A stretch of 64,000 nt of DNA from Bermanella sp040371755 (GTDB lineage: Bacteria; Pseudomonadota; Gammaproteobacteria; Pseudomonadales; Oceanobacteraceae). A model generated the notes under the pieces. The model did not search any database, was not told the origin of the DNA, and saw nothing but the letters and a program-made list of their open reading frames with translations. The stretch lies in the NCBI RefSeq assembly GCF_040371755.1, contig NZ_BAABWE010000012.1, positions 1 to 64,000 on the forward strand, read 5' to 3'. The first letter of the stretch is position 1; the number at the start of each line of letters is the position of its first letter. Of the stretch, positions 8,956 through 17,848 are shown in pieces. Both the position numbers and the translations under genes were made by a program.

Positions 8956-9732
8956 ATGAGTCTCAAAAAAATAAAAAACAGGTTATCTCTTATGTTAAGA
9001 GTTGCATTATCCTTAAGCTTAATGCTAGTTAGCCTCTCTAGCATGGCACTTACCCCATTTGAAAGACACTTCCTTGCTGTTACCCAAGGCATGTCATCTT
9101 TTTACATGTATCTGTTATCAAATGAAGATAAGAAATTCAAAGTAGCGTACGAAAAGCAATTCGATCTGGCCACCGAGTTCATTATTGAATCGAAAGACCC
9201 GAGCAAGCAAAATATTCTAAAACGCTGGATGGAATTAAAACCAACATTGGCTTATGACAAAAGTAAGGGGATGGGCTTATTACTTCCTCAGTCTGCACGT
9301 TTAGGTTTTAGAGCCTATGTAGTGGATTTATATTTAGAGTTTCAAAAAAATCCAAAGGGAAGTAAATACGCTATTAATGCCTATGAACGCATTCAGATTT
9401 TCAGCTCATTATTATCTGCACGATCACTAGACTTAGACAGTTCAATTTACGGCACCAACCTGTTTAACGATCACGACCGTTTATTGGATCAAGTTGAGGT
9501 GGCTAATCAAGTAGAAGCAGACCTTAAAGCTCTACTTGGTTCAGGCCTACCAAAAAGCTATCAAAAACAACTAAGAAGAATAGAAGCAAAATTCCGTTTT
9601 ATGAAGCCATCTTTGGTTGATTATGACACTCGCTCAGCCACATATTTGTTATACCAAAACGCATTGGCCATCGATAAAATCATGACTGAGCAACAACAAG
9701 ACCAAAATGTTATTGCCAGCAGCCTGCTTTAA
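8956..9732 (+). CDS. Secreted protein of unknown function, paralogue 1
   Basis: Not recognised. The 258-residue product has an N-terminal signal segment (LRVALSLSLMLVSLSSMA) and a mostly helical mature part. It is a clear paralogue of the product of 10078-10797. Shared stretches include VTQGMSSFYMYLLSNEDKKF near the mature N-terminus, LDLDSSIYGTNLFNDHD in the middle, and DYDTRSATYLLYQNAL near the C-terminus. The strict conservation of FYMYLLS.EDK, SIYGT, HD.LLDQ and SATYLLYQNAL points to a folded functional domain. It lies in the accessory block between glmU and atpC. Location is probably periplasmic; no function is assigned. Confidence 0.8.
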   Translation: MSLKKIKNRLSLMLRVALSLSLMLVSLSSMALTPFERHFLAVTQGMSSFYMYLLSNEDKKFKVAYEKQFDLATEFIIESKDPSKQNILKRWMELKPTLAYDKSKGMGLLLPQSARLGFRAYVVDLYLEFQKNPKGSKYAINAYERIQIFSSLLSARSLDLDSSIYGTNLFNDHDRLLDQVEVANQVEADLKALLGSGLPKSYQKQLRRIEAKFRFMKPSLVDYDTRSATYLLYQNALAIDKIMTEQQQDQNVIASSLL

Positions 9733-10077
9733 TTATTGTGAGCACTGGTACTATGGCTATTTACCAACTTAACGGGGGTCTTTGTATCAAAATGGAATGG
9801 CTTGAAAGTTATAAACCGCCCCTATTACAGAGTCGTCAACTTGAAACCGTCAGATTCGAAAGGTATATAAATAACGCTTGTTTTACTGCTCTGCTGGTAT
9901 AGCAACAGAGCAGTAACTAGGCTCTTCTTTTTTAAGCCCGTCCAAACTACCAATTCAGCTTGTATGCCGTCGCATGATTAGATCTTTAGGTGAATTATGT
10001 CACCTATGTTACACAATATATCTCATATATAGGTTATTTTTGTAATAAATAATAATTAAAATGACAGGTATTCTCTG
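9733..10077. other. Intergenic region with a strong hairpin between the paralogues
   Basis: About 345 bp. TTACTGCTCTG (9883-9893) pairs perfectly with CAGAGCAGTAA (9906-9916) around a 12-nt loop. CTAGGCTCTTC follows, then a T-run at about 9928. This may end transcription of the upstream gene or act as a leader for the next one. Past it the sequence is AT-rich and presumably holds the promoter of the second paralogue. Confidence 0.5.
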
Positions 10078-10797
10078 ATGTTTAGAGCTGCAATTAGCAT
10101 AATTCTCGTTTTTTTAAGCATCTCCGTAAATGCTTTATCCTCATTTGATAAACACTATCTTTCTGTTACCAAGGGCATGTCAGCATTTTATATGTACTTG
10201 CTATCCAGTGAAGACAAACGATTTAATCAAGATTTTAATCGCTATTTCAAAGAAGCTACTTCCCATATATCACAATCAAGCGACCCCGTTGATAAGCAAT
10301 TCTCTCAGAAATGGCAGGAATTGCTCCCAACATTAAAATATGAGCAAATGGTCGGTATGGGTGCATCTTTGAATGAGAATATTCGAGGGAATTTCAGAAA
10401 ATATGCCGTTGATTTATTTCTAGAACATAAAAATAGGCAAAAAAAATCCCTTAATACAGTTGAAGCTTTGGGCCGAATTCAGCTCAATACCTTTTTACTT
10501 TCAGCTAGAGCACTGGATGTAGACAGTACGATATACGGTACAACTATGTTTACACAGCATGATTTTTTATTAGATCAAGCAGAAGTATTCAAACAAATAC
10601 AGTTGGATTTAGAATTTCTTCAAACGTCTAAATTATCCGAAGCCGCGTTTATCCAACTTCGTAGAATTCAAGCAAAATTGGACTTCATGAAATCATCATT
10701 AATTGATTACAACACCCAATCTGCCACTTATCTTTTATATCAAAATGCACTTTCTATTACTAAGATTATTAAGAAACTAACCAGCAATAATGTGTGA
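10078..10797 (+). CDS. Secreted protein of unknown function, paralogue 2
   Basis: Not recognised. The 239-residue product has a signal peptide (FRAAISIILVFLSISVNA) and aligns along its whole length with the product of 8956-9732. Matching blocks include VTKGMSAFYMYLLSSEDKRF, LDVDSTIYGTTMFTQHD and DYNTQSATYLLYQNAL. The first paralogue has a longer C-terminal tail. Divergence is substantial, so the duplication is not recent. It has its own intrinsic terminator just downstream and converges on the atp operon. Confidence 0.8.
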   Translation: MFRAAISIILVFLSISVNALSSFDKHYLSVTKGMSAFYMYLLSSEDKRFNQDFNRYFKEATSHISQSSDPVDKQFSQKWQELLPTLKYEQMVGMGASLNENIRGNFRKYAVDLFLEHKNRQKKSLNTVEALGRIQLNTFLLSARALDVDSTIYGTTMFTQHDFLLDQAEVFKQIQLDLEFLQTSKLSEAAFIQLRRIQAKLDFMKSSLIDYNTQSATYLLYQNALSITKIIKKLTSNNV

Positions 10798-10854
10798 CCT
10801 GCGCTTCAAACAATCTAAATTACCCAGAATTAAATAACTAAAATTAAAACCAAT

Positions 10855-10878
10855 AAAACCGCATAAGCGGTTTTTTTC
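10855..10878 (+). terminator. Intrinsic terminator of paralogue 2
   Basis: AAAACCGC (10855-10862), ATAA loop, GCGGTTTT (10867-10874), then a T-run. A classic rho-independent terminator about 60 bp past the stop codon. Confidence 0.85.
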
Positions 10879-11002
10879 ATTTAATTAGTCACCACTTACA
10901 AATTATCGCCTAGCCACTTTTTCACAGACCTACCCCATAGAAGTCATTTAAATTCTGAATAAGGCAAGCTAATGAGCTTACTTAATTCAGATACAACAGA
11001 CA

Positions 11003-11030
11003 TAAAAAAACCCGCAAAAGCGGGTCTTTT
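11003..11030 (-). terminator. Second (outer) intrinsic terminator behind atpC
   Basis: ACCCGC (11010-11015), AAAA, GCGGGT (11020-11025), with an A-run at 11004-11010 that is a U-run on the minus strand. The stem is perfect. It is a duplicate of the terminator at 11165-11190. Confidence 0.8.
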
Positions 11031-11056
11031 CATTTAGGTAATGGTTAATTAAGAAA

Positions 11057-11110
11057 TTAACGCTTACCCAGTTTTTCGCGGATTTGCTGCTCAGTGCAAA
11101 CATAAGCCAT
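11057..11110 (-). pseudogene. atpC 3'-end remnant
   Basis: An 18-codon duplicate of the end of atpC. It reads MAYVCTEQQIREKLGKR and stop, against MAQIRTLQQIREKLGKR in the intact gene. The last ten residues are identical and the upstream ones have changed. It is almost certainly a non-functional remnant of the duplication rather than an expressed peptide. Confidence 0.75.
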
Positions 11111-11164
11111 GTGAGTTTAATAGGGCAAGCTGATCAGCTTACTTAATTCATAAACATCAGATAT

Positions 11165-11190
11165 AAAAAAACCCGCAAAAGCAGGTCTTT
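11165..11190 (-). terminator. Terminator of the atp operon
   Basis: ACCCGC (11171-11176), AAAA, GCAGGT (11181-11186), A-run on the plus side. In the minus-strand transcript the one mismatch becomes a G-U pair (ACCUGC with GCGGGU), so the hairpin remains usable. It lies 25 bp past the atpC stop. Confidence 0.8.
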
Positions 11191-11214
11191 TCATTTAGGT
11201 AATGGTTTAAGAAA

Positions 11215-11643
11215 TTAACGCTTACCTAGTTTTTCGCGGATTTGCTGCAGGGTGCGAATCTGAGCCATTGATTCCGCAAGCTGAGACGCGGCACGAGAGT
11301 AATCAAAATCACCGTTTTGATTTTCTAGTGCTTGCTCAGCGTGTTTTTTCGCTTCAAGCGCGGCTGCTTCGTCGATGTTATCAGCGCGTAACGCAGTATC
11401 AGCCAAAACTGTTACTGAGTTAGGCTGAACTTCTAAAAAGCCACCTGATACGTAGAAGATTTCCTCTTCACCGTTCTGCTTAATAATGCGAACGGGGCCT
11501 GGTTTTAGTGAAGTCACAAGGGCAGCGTGACCAGGCATTACACCTACATCACCCTGCTCACCTGCCGCAACTAGCAGCTCAACCAAGCCGGAGAAGATAG
11601 CCTCTTCAGCGCTAACGATATCGCAGTGAACCGTCATTGCCAT
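11215..11643 (-). CDS. atpC: ATP synthase F1 subunit epsilon
   Basis: Rotor subunit of F1 that links the central stalk to the c-ring and regulates ATP hydrolysis. The 142 residues match the family. The N-terminal beta-sandwich contains VSAEEAIFSG and GDVGVMPGHAALVTSLKPG, and the C-terminal helical hairpin ends QQIREKLGKR. AGGAGA lies 7 bp before the first ATG, favouring MAMTVH as start. It is the last gene of the operon, 14 bp after atpD. Its 3' end is duplicated downstream. Confidence 0.97.
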   Translation of the reverse strand: MAMTVHCDIVSAEEAIFSGLVELLVAAGEQGDVGVMPGHAALVTSLKPGPVRIIKQNGEEEIFYVSGGFLEVQPNSVTVLADTALRADNIDEAAALEAKKHAEQALENQNGDFDYSRAASQLAESMAQIRTLQQIREKLGKR

Positions 11644-11657
11644 AGCTTTCTCTCCTA

Positions 11658-13055
11658 TTAGAAGGTTTTCGCTTTCTCGATTGCTTCTTCGATTGTACCT
11701 ACCATGTAGAACGCTTGTTCTGGTAGAGCATCGAATTCACCATCTAACAAACCTTTGAAGCCACGGATCGTCTCTTTAAGCGATACGTACTTACCAGGCG
11801 CGCCAGTGAAGATTTCAGCAACGTGGAAAGGTTGAGATAAGAAACGCTCGATCTTACGTGCACGAGATACAGTTTGCTTATCTTCTTCAGACAGTTCGTC
11901 CATACCAAGGATGGCGATGATGTCTTTCAGTTCTTTATAACGCTGCAATACAGTTTGAACGCCACGAGCTACGTCGTAGTGCTCTTGACCGATTACTAGA
12001 GGATCTAACTGACGAGAGGTAGAGTCTAGTGGGTCGATTGCAGGGTAGATACCTTTTGAAGCGATTTCACGAGACAGAGATACAGTTGAGTCCAAGTGAG
12101 CAAACGTAGTTGCTGGGCTTGGATCCGTCATATCATCCGCAGGTACGTATACCGCTTGGATAGAGGTGATCGAACCAGTTTTAGTCGAGGTAATACGCTC
12201 TTGCAGTACACCCATCTCTTCAGCAAGAGTTGGCTGGTAACCTACCGCAGAAGGCATACGACCTAGAAGTGCAGATACCTCAGTACCCGCAAGTGTGTAA
12301 CGGTAGATGTTATCTACGAAAAGTAGTACGTCTTTACCTTCGTCACGGAATTTCTCAGCCATGGTTAGACCAGTCAACGCTACGCGTAAACGGTTACCCG
12401 GTGGCTCATTCATTTGTCCGTAAACCATGGCTACTTTAGATTTGGTTTTGTCGTCTAGGTTTACAACACCAGACTCAGCCATTTCGTAGTAGAAATCGTT
12501 ACCTTCACGAGTACGCTCACCAACACCAGCGAATACAGATAAACCTGAGTGCGCTTTTGCGATGTTGTTGATTAATTCCATCATGTTTACAGTTTTACCA
12601 ACACCGGCACCACCGAATAGACCAACTTTACCACCCTTAGCGAATGGACAAACTAGATCGATTACTTTGATACCAGTCTCTAGCAAATCTGTAGAGTTTG
12701 CTTGCTCATCGAAAGTTGGGGCTTTACGGTGAATAGAAGAAACTTCTTTCTCACCAATTTCGCCACATTCATCGATAGGACGTCCAAGAACGTCCATGAT
12801 ACGGCCAAGTGTTTCAGTACCAACTGGTACTTGAATTGGACCGTTTGTGTTTTCAGCTACTAAACCGCGCTTTAGGCCTTCTGTAGAACCCATGGCGATG
12901 GTACGTACGATACCGTCACCCAGCTGTTGTTGAACTTCTAGCGTGATTTCTCCGCCTTCAACTTTAAGCGCGTCATATACTTTTGGTACTGAATCGCGTG
13001 GGAATTCCACATCGATTACAGCGCCGATGATCTGTACGACCTTTCCGCTACTCAT
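11658..13055 (-). CDS. atpD: ATP synthase F1 subunit beta
   Basis: Catalytic F1 subunit, 465 residues. The Walker A motif is GGAGVGKT, the catalytic glutamate region is GVGERTREGND, the Walker B motif is DVLLFVDNIYR, and the family signature is PAIDPLDSTS. Helix-turn DELSEEDK is present. It lies between atpG and atpC with short spacers, as in the standard operon. Confidence 0.98.
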   Translation of the reverse strand: MSSGKVVQIIGAVIDVEFPRDSVPKVYDALKVEGGEITLEVQQQLGDGIVRTIAMGSTEGLKRGLVAENTNGPIQVPVGTETLGRIMDVLGRPIDECGEIGEKEVSSIHRKAPTFDEQANSTDLLETGIKVIDLVCPFAKGGKVGLFGGAGVGKTVNMMELINNIAKAHSGLSVFAGVGERTREGNDFYYEMAESGVVNLDDKTKSKVAMVYGQMNEPPGNRLRVALTGLTMAEKFRDEGKDVLLFVDNIYRYTLAGTEVSALLGRMPSAVGYQPTLAEEMGVLQERITSTKTGSITSIQAVYVPADDMTDPSPATTFAHLDSTVSLSREIASKGIYPAIDPLDSTSRQLDPLVIGQEHYDVARGVQTVLQRYKELKDIIAILGMDELSEEDKQTVSRARKIERFLSQPFHVAEIFTGAPGKYVSLKETIRGFKGLLDGEFDALPEQAFYMVGTIEEAIEKAKTF

Positions 13056-13090
13056 TGTTAAATCCTCTTATAAACCTTTAATCTGCAAGC

Positions 13091-13951
13091 CTATACCGCT
13101 GCTGCGCCACTACAGATCTCGGAGATCTCTTGTGTAATCGCTGCCTGACGAGCCTTGTTGTATAACAAGTTCAGCTCTTTAATGAAGTCACCTGCATTGT
13201 CGGTTGCGGCTTTCATCGCCAACATCCGTGCTGCCATCTCACACGCTGTGTTTTCAACAACGGCTTGATATACCTGAGACTCAATGTAACGAACCAACAT
13301 TTCGTTTAATAATGCTTGCGCATCTGGTTCGTAGATGTAGTCCCAGTGGCCACTTAGTGCTTCGTCTTGTTCAGCTTCAAGCGGTAGAAGTTGTTCAACG
13401 GTTGGTTTTTGCGTCATGGTGTTAACAAACTTGTTGCCCACTAGATACAAACGGTCGATTTCGCCGTTATCAAACTTATCTAGCATCACCTTAACACTAC
13501 CGATTAAATCGTTGATTTCTGGTACGTCACCCATGTGAGTTTTAGCTGCAACCACATTGCCGCCGAAGCTTTTGAAGAATGAAACGCCTTTTTGGCCAAT
13601 GGCACAAATATCCACTTCAACTTTATCTTCGTTGAACTGTTGCATTTCTTTCATCAAGCTACGTAGCAAGTTGGTGTTTAAGCCACCACATAAACCACGG
13701 TCAGAAGTCACGACGATGTAACCAACGCGTTTTACTTCTCGCTCTTGCAGATAGGCATGACGGTATTCACTGGTAGCGTTGGCCATATGGCCCACTACCG
13801 CGCGGATTTTTTCCGCATATGGACGGCCAGCTTCCATACGAGTCTGCGCTTTACGCATCTTCGAGGCGGCTACCATTTCCATAGCAGATGTAATCTTACG
13901 CGTATTGTTAATACTGCCGATTTTCTGCTTAATCTCTTTTCCGACTGCCAT
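13091..13951 (-). CDS. atpG: ATP synthase F1 subunit gamma
   Basis: Central rotor shaft, 286 residues, close to the E. coli length. The N-terminal coiled-coil helix has KEIKQKIGSINNTRKITSAM and the C-terminal helix has MAARMLAMKAATDNAGDFI and LNLLYNKARQAAITQEISEI. The central fold includes VTSDRGLCGGLN. Spacers to atpA and atpD are about 45 and 35 bp. Confidence 0.98.
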   Translation of the reverse strand: MAVGKEIKQKIGSINNTRKITSAMEMVAASKMRKAQTRMEAGRPYAEKIRAVVGHMANATSEYRHAYLQEREVKRVGYIVVTSDRGLCGGLNTNLLRSLMKEMQQFNEDKVEVDICAIGQKGVSFFKSFGGNVVAAKTHMGDVPEINDLIGSVKVMLDKFDNGEIDRLYLVGNKFVNTMTQKPTVEQLLPLEAEQDEALSGHWDYIYEPDAQALLNEMLVRYIESQVYQAVVENTACEMAARMLAMKAATDNAGDFIKELNLLYNKARQAAITQEISEICSGAAAV

Positions 13952-13996
13952 ATGACTGCCCCTATTATCTACTCGGCGAACCGACTAAGCCGAAGC

Positions 13997-15541
13997 TTAG
14001 TAGGTTTGAGTTGCCTTAAATTTCTCAAGTAAGTCTTTCAGACCATTCTTCTCGTCGTCACCGTATTTACCGGCACCGTTAATCAGATTTACTAGGTCTT
14101 TGAACTCAGCGTGGGCGTAAGAAAGAAGTGATGCTTCAAAGTCACCAATTTTTTCTACGGCTACGTCTTTTAGATAACCTTCGTTAGCAGCGAATAGCAT
14201 GATAGCCATTTCTGCTACAGACATAGGCGCGTACTGTTTCTGCTTCATTAGTTCAGTAACAGCTTTACCGTGCTCTAACTGCTCACGAGTCGCGTCATCT
14301 AGGTCAGATGCGAAGGCAGCAAACGCTGCTAGTTCACGGTACTGAGCCAAGGCTAGACGGATACCACCACCTAATTTAGAGATGATCTTAGTTTGTGCAG
14401 AACCACCAACACGCGATACCGAAATACCGGCGTTCATTGCTGGGCGAATACCCGCATTGAATAGGTTAGTTTCTAAGAAGATCTGACCATCTGTAATGGA
14501 GATAACGTTAGTTGGTACGAACGCAGATACGTCACCACCTTGAGTTTCGATGATAGGCAGAGCGGTTAAAGAACCGGTTTGACCTTTCACTTCACCATTG
14601 GTGAATTGCTCAACGTAGTTCGCATTTACGCGAGATGCACGCTCTAGTAAGCGAGAGTGCAAATAGAATACGTCACCAGGGTATGCTTCACGACCAGGAG
14701 GACGTTTCAATAGCAATGAAATTTGACGGTAAGCCCAAGCTTGTTTAGTCAAATCATCATATACGATTAGTGCGTCTTCACCGCGGTCACGGAAGTATTC
14801 ACCCATTGCACAACCAGAGTACGCAGACAAGAACTGCATAGAAGCTGGATCAGATGCAGAAGCGGCTACGATAATGGTGTTTTCCATTGCGCCGTGTTCT
14901 TCAAGTTTACGAACAACGTTCGCAATTGAAGATTGCTTCTGACCGATGGCTACGTATACACACTTAATGCCAGAGTCTTTTTGGTTGATGATCGCATCGA
15001 TTGCCATCGCTGTTTTACCAGTCTGACGGTCACCGATGATAAGTTCACGCTGGCCACGGCCAACAGGAACCATGGCATCGACTGATTTATAACCAGTTTG
15101 CACAGGTTGATCTACTGATTTACGAGAGATTACGCCCGGAGCAATACGTTCTACAGGAGTAGATACTTTTGCTTCGATTGGGCCTTTCCCGTCAATTGGG
15201 TTACCAAGAGCGTCAACCACACGGCCAAGTAGTTCTGGGCCAGTAGGTACTTCAAGGATACGACCAGTACAACGAGCCTTTTGGCCTTCTTGTAGTGGTA
15301 GGTAATCACCCAATACGATTGCACCGACAGAATCGCGCTCTAAGTTAAGCGCCATGCCGTATAGGCCACCGTCAAATTCAATCATTTCGCCGTACATTAC
15401 GTCGGCTAGTCCGTGGATACGCACGATACCGTCAGCGACGGATACTATGGTACCTTCGGTGCGAGCTTCAGAAGACGTATCAAGTTTCTCGATACGGCTT
15501 TTGATCACATCGCTAATTTCGCTAGGATTTAGTTGCTGCAT
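13997..15541 (-). CDS. atpA: ATP synthase F1 subunit alpha
   Basis: Non-catalytic nucleotide-binding F1 subunit, 514 residues, one residue longer than the E. coli protein. Walker A is GDRQTGKT. The family signature near the catalytic interface is PAMNAGISVSRVGGSAQTK, which includes the alpha arginine finger. The N-terminus (MQQLNPSEISDVIKSRIEKL) is the delta-binding helix. It lies 16 bp downstream of atpH. Confidence 0.98.
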   Translation of the reverse strand: MQQLNPSEISDVIKSRIEKLDTSSEARTEGTIVSVADGIVRIHGLADVMYGEMIEFDGGLYGMALNLERDSVGAIVLGDYLPLQEGQKARCTGRILEVPTGPELLGRVVDALGNPIDGKGPIEAKVSTPVERIAPGVISRKSVDQPVQTGYKSVDAMVPVGRGQRELIIGDRQTGKTAMAIDAIINQKDSGIKCVYVAIGQKQSSIANVVRKLEEHGAMENTIIVAASASDPASMQFLSAYSGCAMGEYFRDRGEDALIVYDDLTKQAWAYRQISLLLKRPPGREAYPGDVFYLHSRLLERASRVNANYVEQFTNGEVKGQTGSLTALPIIETQGGDVSAFVPTNVISITDGQIFLETNLFNAGIRPAMNAGISVSRVGGSAQTKIISKLGGGIRLALAQYRELAAFAAFASDLDDATREQLEHGKAVTELMKQKQYAPMSVAEMAIMLFAANEGYLKDVAVEKIGDFEASLLSYAHAEFKDLVNLINGAGKYGDDEKNGLKDLLEKFKATQTY

Positions 15542-15557
15542 GCTTTATCCCTCAAAC

Positions 15558-16094
15558 TCAGGAGTTCATCGCTTCGGCTAACTTGGCCAACTTGCCTTTA
15601 AGCGTACCGTCAATTACCAAATCACCCGCTCGGATGATGGCACCACCTACTAATGTTGAATCAACAGTAGTGGTTACACGTACGTCTTTATCAAGTTTGG
15701 CTTTGAGAGCTTGAGTCAATTTTTGCTTAGTATCGTCCGTTACTTCGAAAGCGGAGATGATTTCTACATCTACGGCTTTTTCTAGCTCGGCCTTCAAGTG
15801 CTCAAACTGTTCAGAAATTTGTGGTAGCAGAGAAATACGTTTGTTTTCTGCTAGAACTGAAACTAGGTTTTGACCTGCTTCGTTCAATATTTCACCACAA
15901 ACATCAATAAATGTTTGAGCCTGCTGTGTGCCGGTTAGGCCAGGATTAGAAAGTACTTCTTCTACCTGATCTTGATCGGCTACTTGGCTGGCTACTGAAA
16001 GCATGGTTGACCATGCTTGCAATTCACCAGCGTCAACAGCGGCTTGGAAGGCTGCTTTCGCGTATGGACGTGCCAATGTTGAAAGTTCAGCCAT
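15558..16094 (-). CDS. atpH: ATP synthase F1 subunit delta
   Basis: Peripheral stator subunit joining F1 alpha to the b dimer, 178 residues. It begins AELSTLARPYAKAAF, the conserved OSCP/delta N-terminal helix, and ends with DSTLVGGAIIRAGDLVIDGTLKGKL, the family signature. It lies 12 bp from atpF. Confidence 0.97.
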   Translation of the reverse strand: MAELSTLARPYAKAAFQAAVDAGELQAWSTMLSVASQVADQDQVEEVLSNPGLTGTQQAQTFIDVCGEILNEAGQNLVSVLAENKRISLLPQISEQFEHLKAELEKAVDVEIISAFEVTDDTKQKLTQALKAKLDKDVRVTTTVDSTLVGGAIIRAGDLVIDGTLKGKLAKLAEAMNS

Positions 16095-16106
16095 GGTAAA
16101 CCTCGC

Positions 16107-16577
16107 TTATAGCTCTTCTGCCAATTTATCAAGAAGCGCATTGTGCTTCTCAACATCAATTGAGGTTTCCAGGATTTTAGAAGCGCCGGCTACTGCTAGT
16201 GCTGAAACCTTACTACGTAAAGTTTCTTTCGCGCGGTTAACTTCTTGATCAATTTCTGCTTGAGCTGCAACTTTAATGCGGTCGCCTTCTTTGTGAGCCG
16301 TTTCTTTGGCTTCATCAATGATTTGGCTAGCGCGCTTGTTGGCTTGCTCAATGATCTGGGCAGCTTGTTCTTTTGCTTCACGTAATTGAGAACCGGCTTT
16401 TTCTTGCGCCAATTTTAAATCACGTTCAGCACGATTCGCTGCGTCCAAACCATCTGCGATTTTCTTTGCACGTTCTTGCATTGCATTGATTAGCGGAGGC
16501 CAAACAAACTTCATGCAGAATGCAACGAAAACAGCAAAGGCGATGATTTGGCCAATCAGAGTCAAATTAATATTCAC
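16107..16577 (-). CDS. atpF: ATP synthase Fo subunit b
   Basis: Membrane-anchored stator stalk, 156 residues like E. coli b. A single N-terminal membrane helix (LIGQIIAFAVFVAFCMKFVW) is followed by a long charged coiled coil. This region has low sequence complexity (A, K, E, Q), as expected for the right-handed b dimer. It lies between atpE and atpH. Confidence 0.97.
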   Translation of the reverse strand: MNINLTLIGQIIAFAVFVAFCMKFVWPPLINAMQERAKKIADGLDAANRAERDLKLAQEKAGSQLREAKEQAAQIIEQANKRASQIIDEAKETAHKEGDRIKVAAQAEIDQEVNRAKETLRSKVSALAVAGASKILETSIDVEKHNALLDKLAEEL

Positions 16578-16621
16578 GCCTTAGTCCTCTAGTTCGTTGT
16601 GTTACGTATGAAAGTTAAAGA

Positions 16622-16849
16622 TTAACCTGCAACTGCGAACATTAGGTATAGACCAAGACCAACACCGATCATAGGTACGGCATCTAATAGACCAGCGATA
16701 AGGAACATTTTACCTTGTAGCATTGGCGCTAGTTCAGGCTGACGAGCAGAACCTTCAAGTAGACGACCACCAAGGATACCGAAACCGATAGCCGTACCTA
16801 GTGCACCTAGACCGATCATAAGAGCGGCTGCGATGTAGATCATTTCCAT
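16622..16849 (-). CDS. atpE: ATP synthase Fo subunit c
   Basis: Proteolipid of the rotor ring, 75 residues, two membrane helices. The polar loop is ARQPE. The ion-binding carboxylate in helix 2 is Asp in AGLLDAVPMIG, the arrangement of E. coli Asp61, without the extra Glu/Ser ligands typical of sodium-binding rings. Proton coupling is therefore inferred. GGAGTAA lies just before the ATG. Confidence 0.97.
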   Translation of the reverse strand: MEMIYIAAALMIGLGALGTAIGFGILGGRLLEGSARQPELAPMLQGKMFLIAGLLDAVPMIGVGLGLYLMFAVAG

Positions 16850-16914
16850 AATTTACTCCAGTTTTTTAAAGTTAAGTTAAAATTAACGGTTAAGTTAAAG
16901 GGTTAAAAAATCGT

Positions 16915-17826
16915 TTAATGGTCTTCGTGAGCCATAGACAAATACACTATGGTCAACATCATAAAGATGAATGCTTGCAACGTGATTACAAGAATGTGGA
17001 AAACTGCCCACGCCCATTGTAGTACGCCACCAAGTAAACCAAGCGCTAAGCCAGCCGAGAACAGTAGTGCGATAAGGATGAAGATCATCTCACCTGCATA
17101 CATGTTACCGAACAAACGCAATGCCAGTGAGATCGGCTTAGCGATCAAGGCAATGGACTCTAAGAAGAAGTTCACAGGTACAAATAACGCCTGAACAAAT
17201 GGGTTCTTAACGTTAAATGGGTGTAGGGTTAGCTCACCAAGGAAGCCGCCGAAACCTTTTACTTTAATGCTGTAGAAGATCATCAAGGCAAATACGGTAA
17301 TGGACATACCCATGGTAATGTTAGGGTCAGTTGAAGGTACCACTTTCATGAATGCATGGTGTGGATCATTGCCTGCTGCGGCAAAGCCTAGTTCGAACAG
17401 CTTAGGTAATACGTCTACTGGGATTAAATCCATGAAGTTCATCATGAAAACCCAACAGAAAATAGTTAACGCCAATGGTGCAACCAGAGGGTTACGACCG
17501 TGGAAAGATTCTTTCACTGTGTTGTCAATGAATTCAACCATTACTTCTACGAAGTTCTGGAAGCCCGTTGGCACACCTGTAGTGGCTTTACGAGCTGCGC
17601 GATAGAACAAGAACATGATCAATGCGCCAAGGCCTATCGACCAAGCTAATGAGTCAACATGCAGTGCCATGAAGCCCATTTGACCCGCTTCAGCAGCACT
17701 TTGTGCTAGTGTCCACGTATCTTCAGTTAGTACTGTACCATCTACTCGCTCAGTGCCTTCCGGTAATTTACCGTAGGTTAAGTTAGTGAGGTGGTGTTTT
17801 ATGTATTCGGTCGAATTACCCGCCAT
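16915..17826 (-). CDS. atpB: ATP synthase Fo subunit a
   Basis: Polytopic stator subunit forming the proton half-channels, 303 residues. The essential arginine lies in KPISLALRLFGNMYAGE, and the C-terminal helix contains TLQAFIFMMLTIVYLSMA with the conserved Gln. There are five or six membrane segments. The N-terminal extension of about 45 residues (STEYIKHHLTNLTYG) resembles other marine gammaproteobacteria. It lies 22 bp after atpI. Confidence 0.97.
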   Translation of the reverse strand: MAGNSTEYIKHHLTNLTYGKLPEGTERVDGTVLTEDTWTLAQSAAEAGQMGFMALHVDSLAWSIGLGALIMFLFYRAARKATTGVPTGFQNFVEVMVEFIDNTVKESFHGRNPLVAPLALTIFCWVFMMNFMDLIPVDVLPKLFELGFAAAGNDPHHAFMKVVPSTDPNITMGMSITVFALMIFYSIKVKGFGGFLGELTLHPFNVKNPFVQALFVPVNFFLESIALIAKPISLALRLFGNMYAGEMIFILIALLFSAGLALGLLGGVLQWAWAVFHILVITLQAFIFMMLTIVYLSMAHEDH

Positions 17827-17848
17827 AAGTCACTCTCGTCTAAAAGGT

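Larger units (their letters stand above)
10962..11110 (-). repeat. Tandem duplication of the atpC tail and terminator, outer copy
   Basis: This stretch repeats 11123-11268 at an offset of 158-161 bp. Shared in order are a GGCAAGCT..AGCTTACTTAATTC segment, an A-run, the ACCCGC/GCGGGT terminator hairpin, CATTTAGGTAATGGTT, and the last codons of atpC. The outer copy has diverged and carries a broken gene fragment. Confidence 0.85.
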
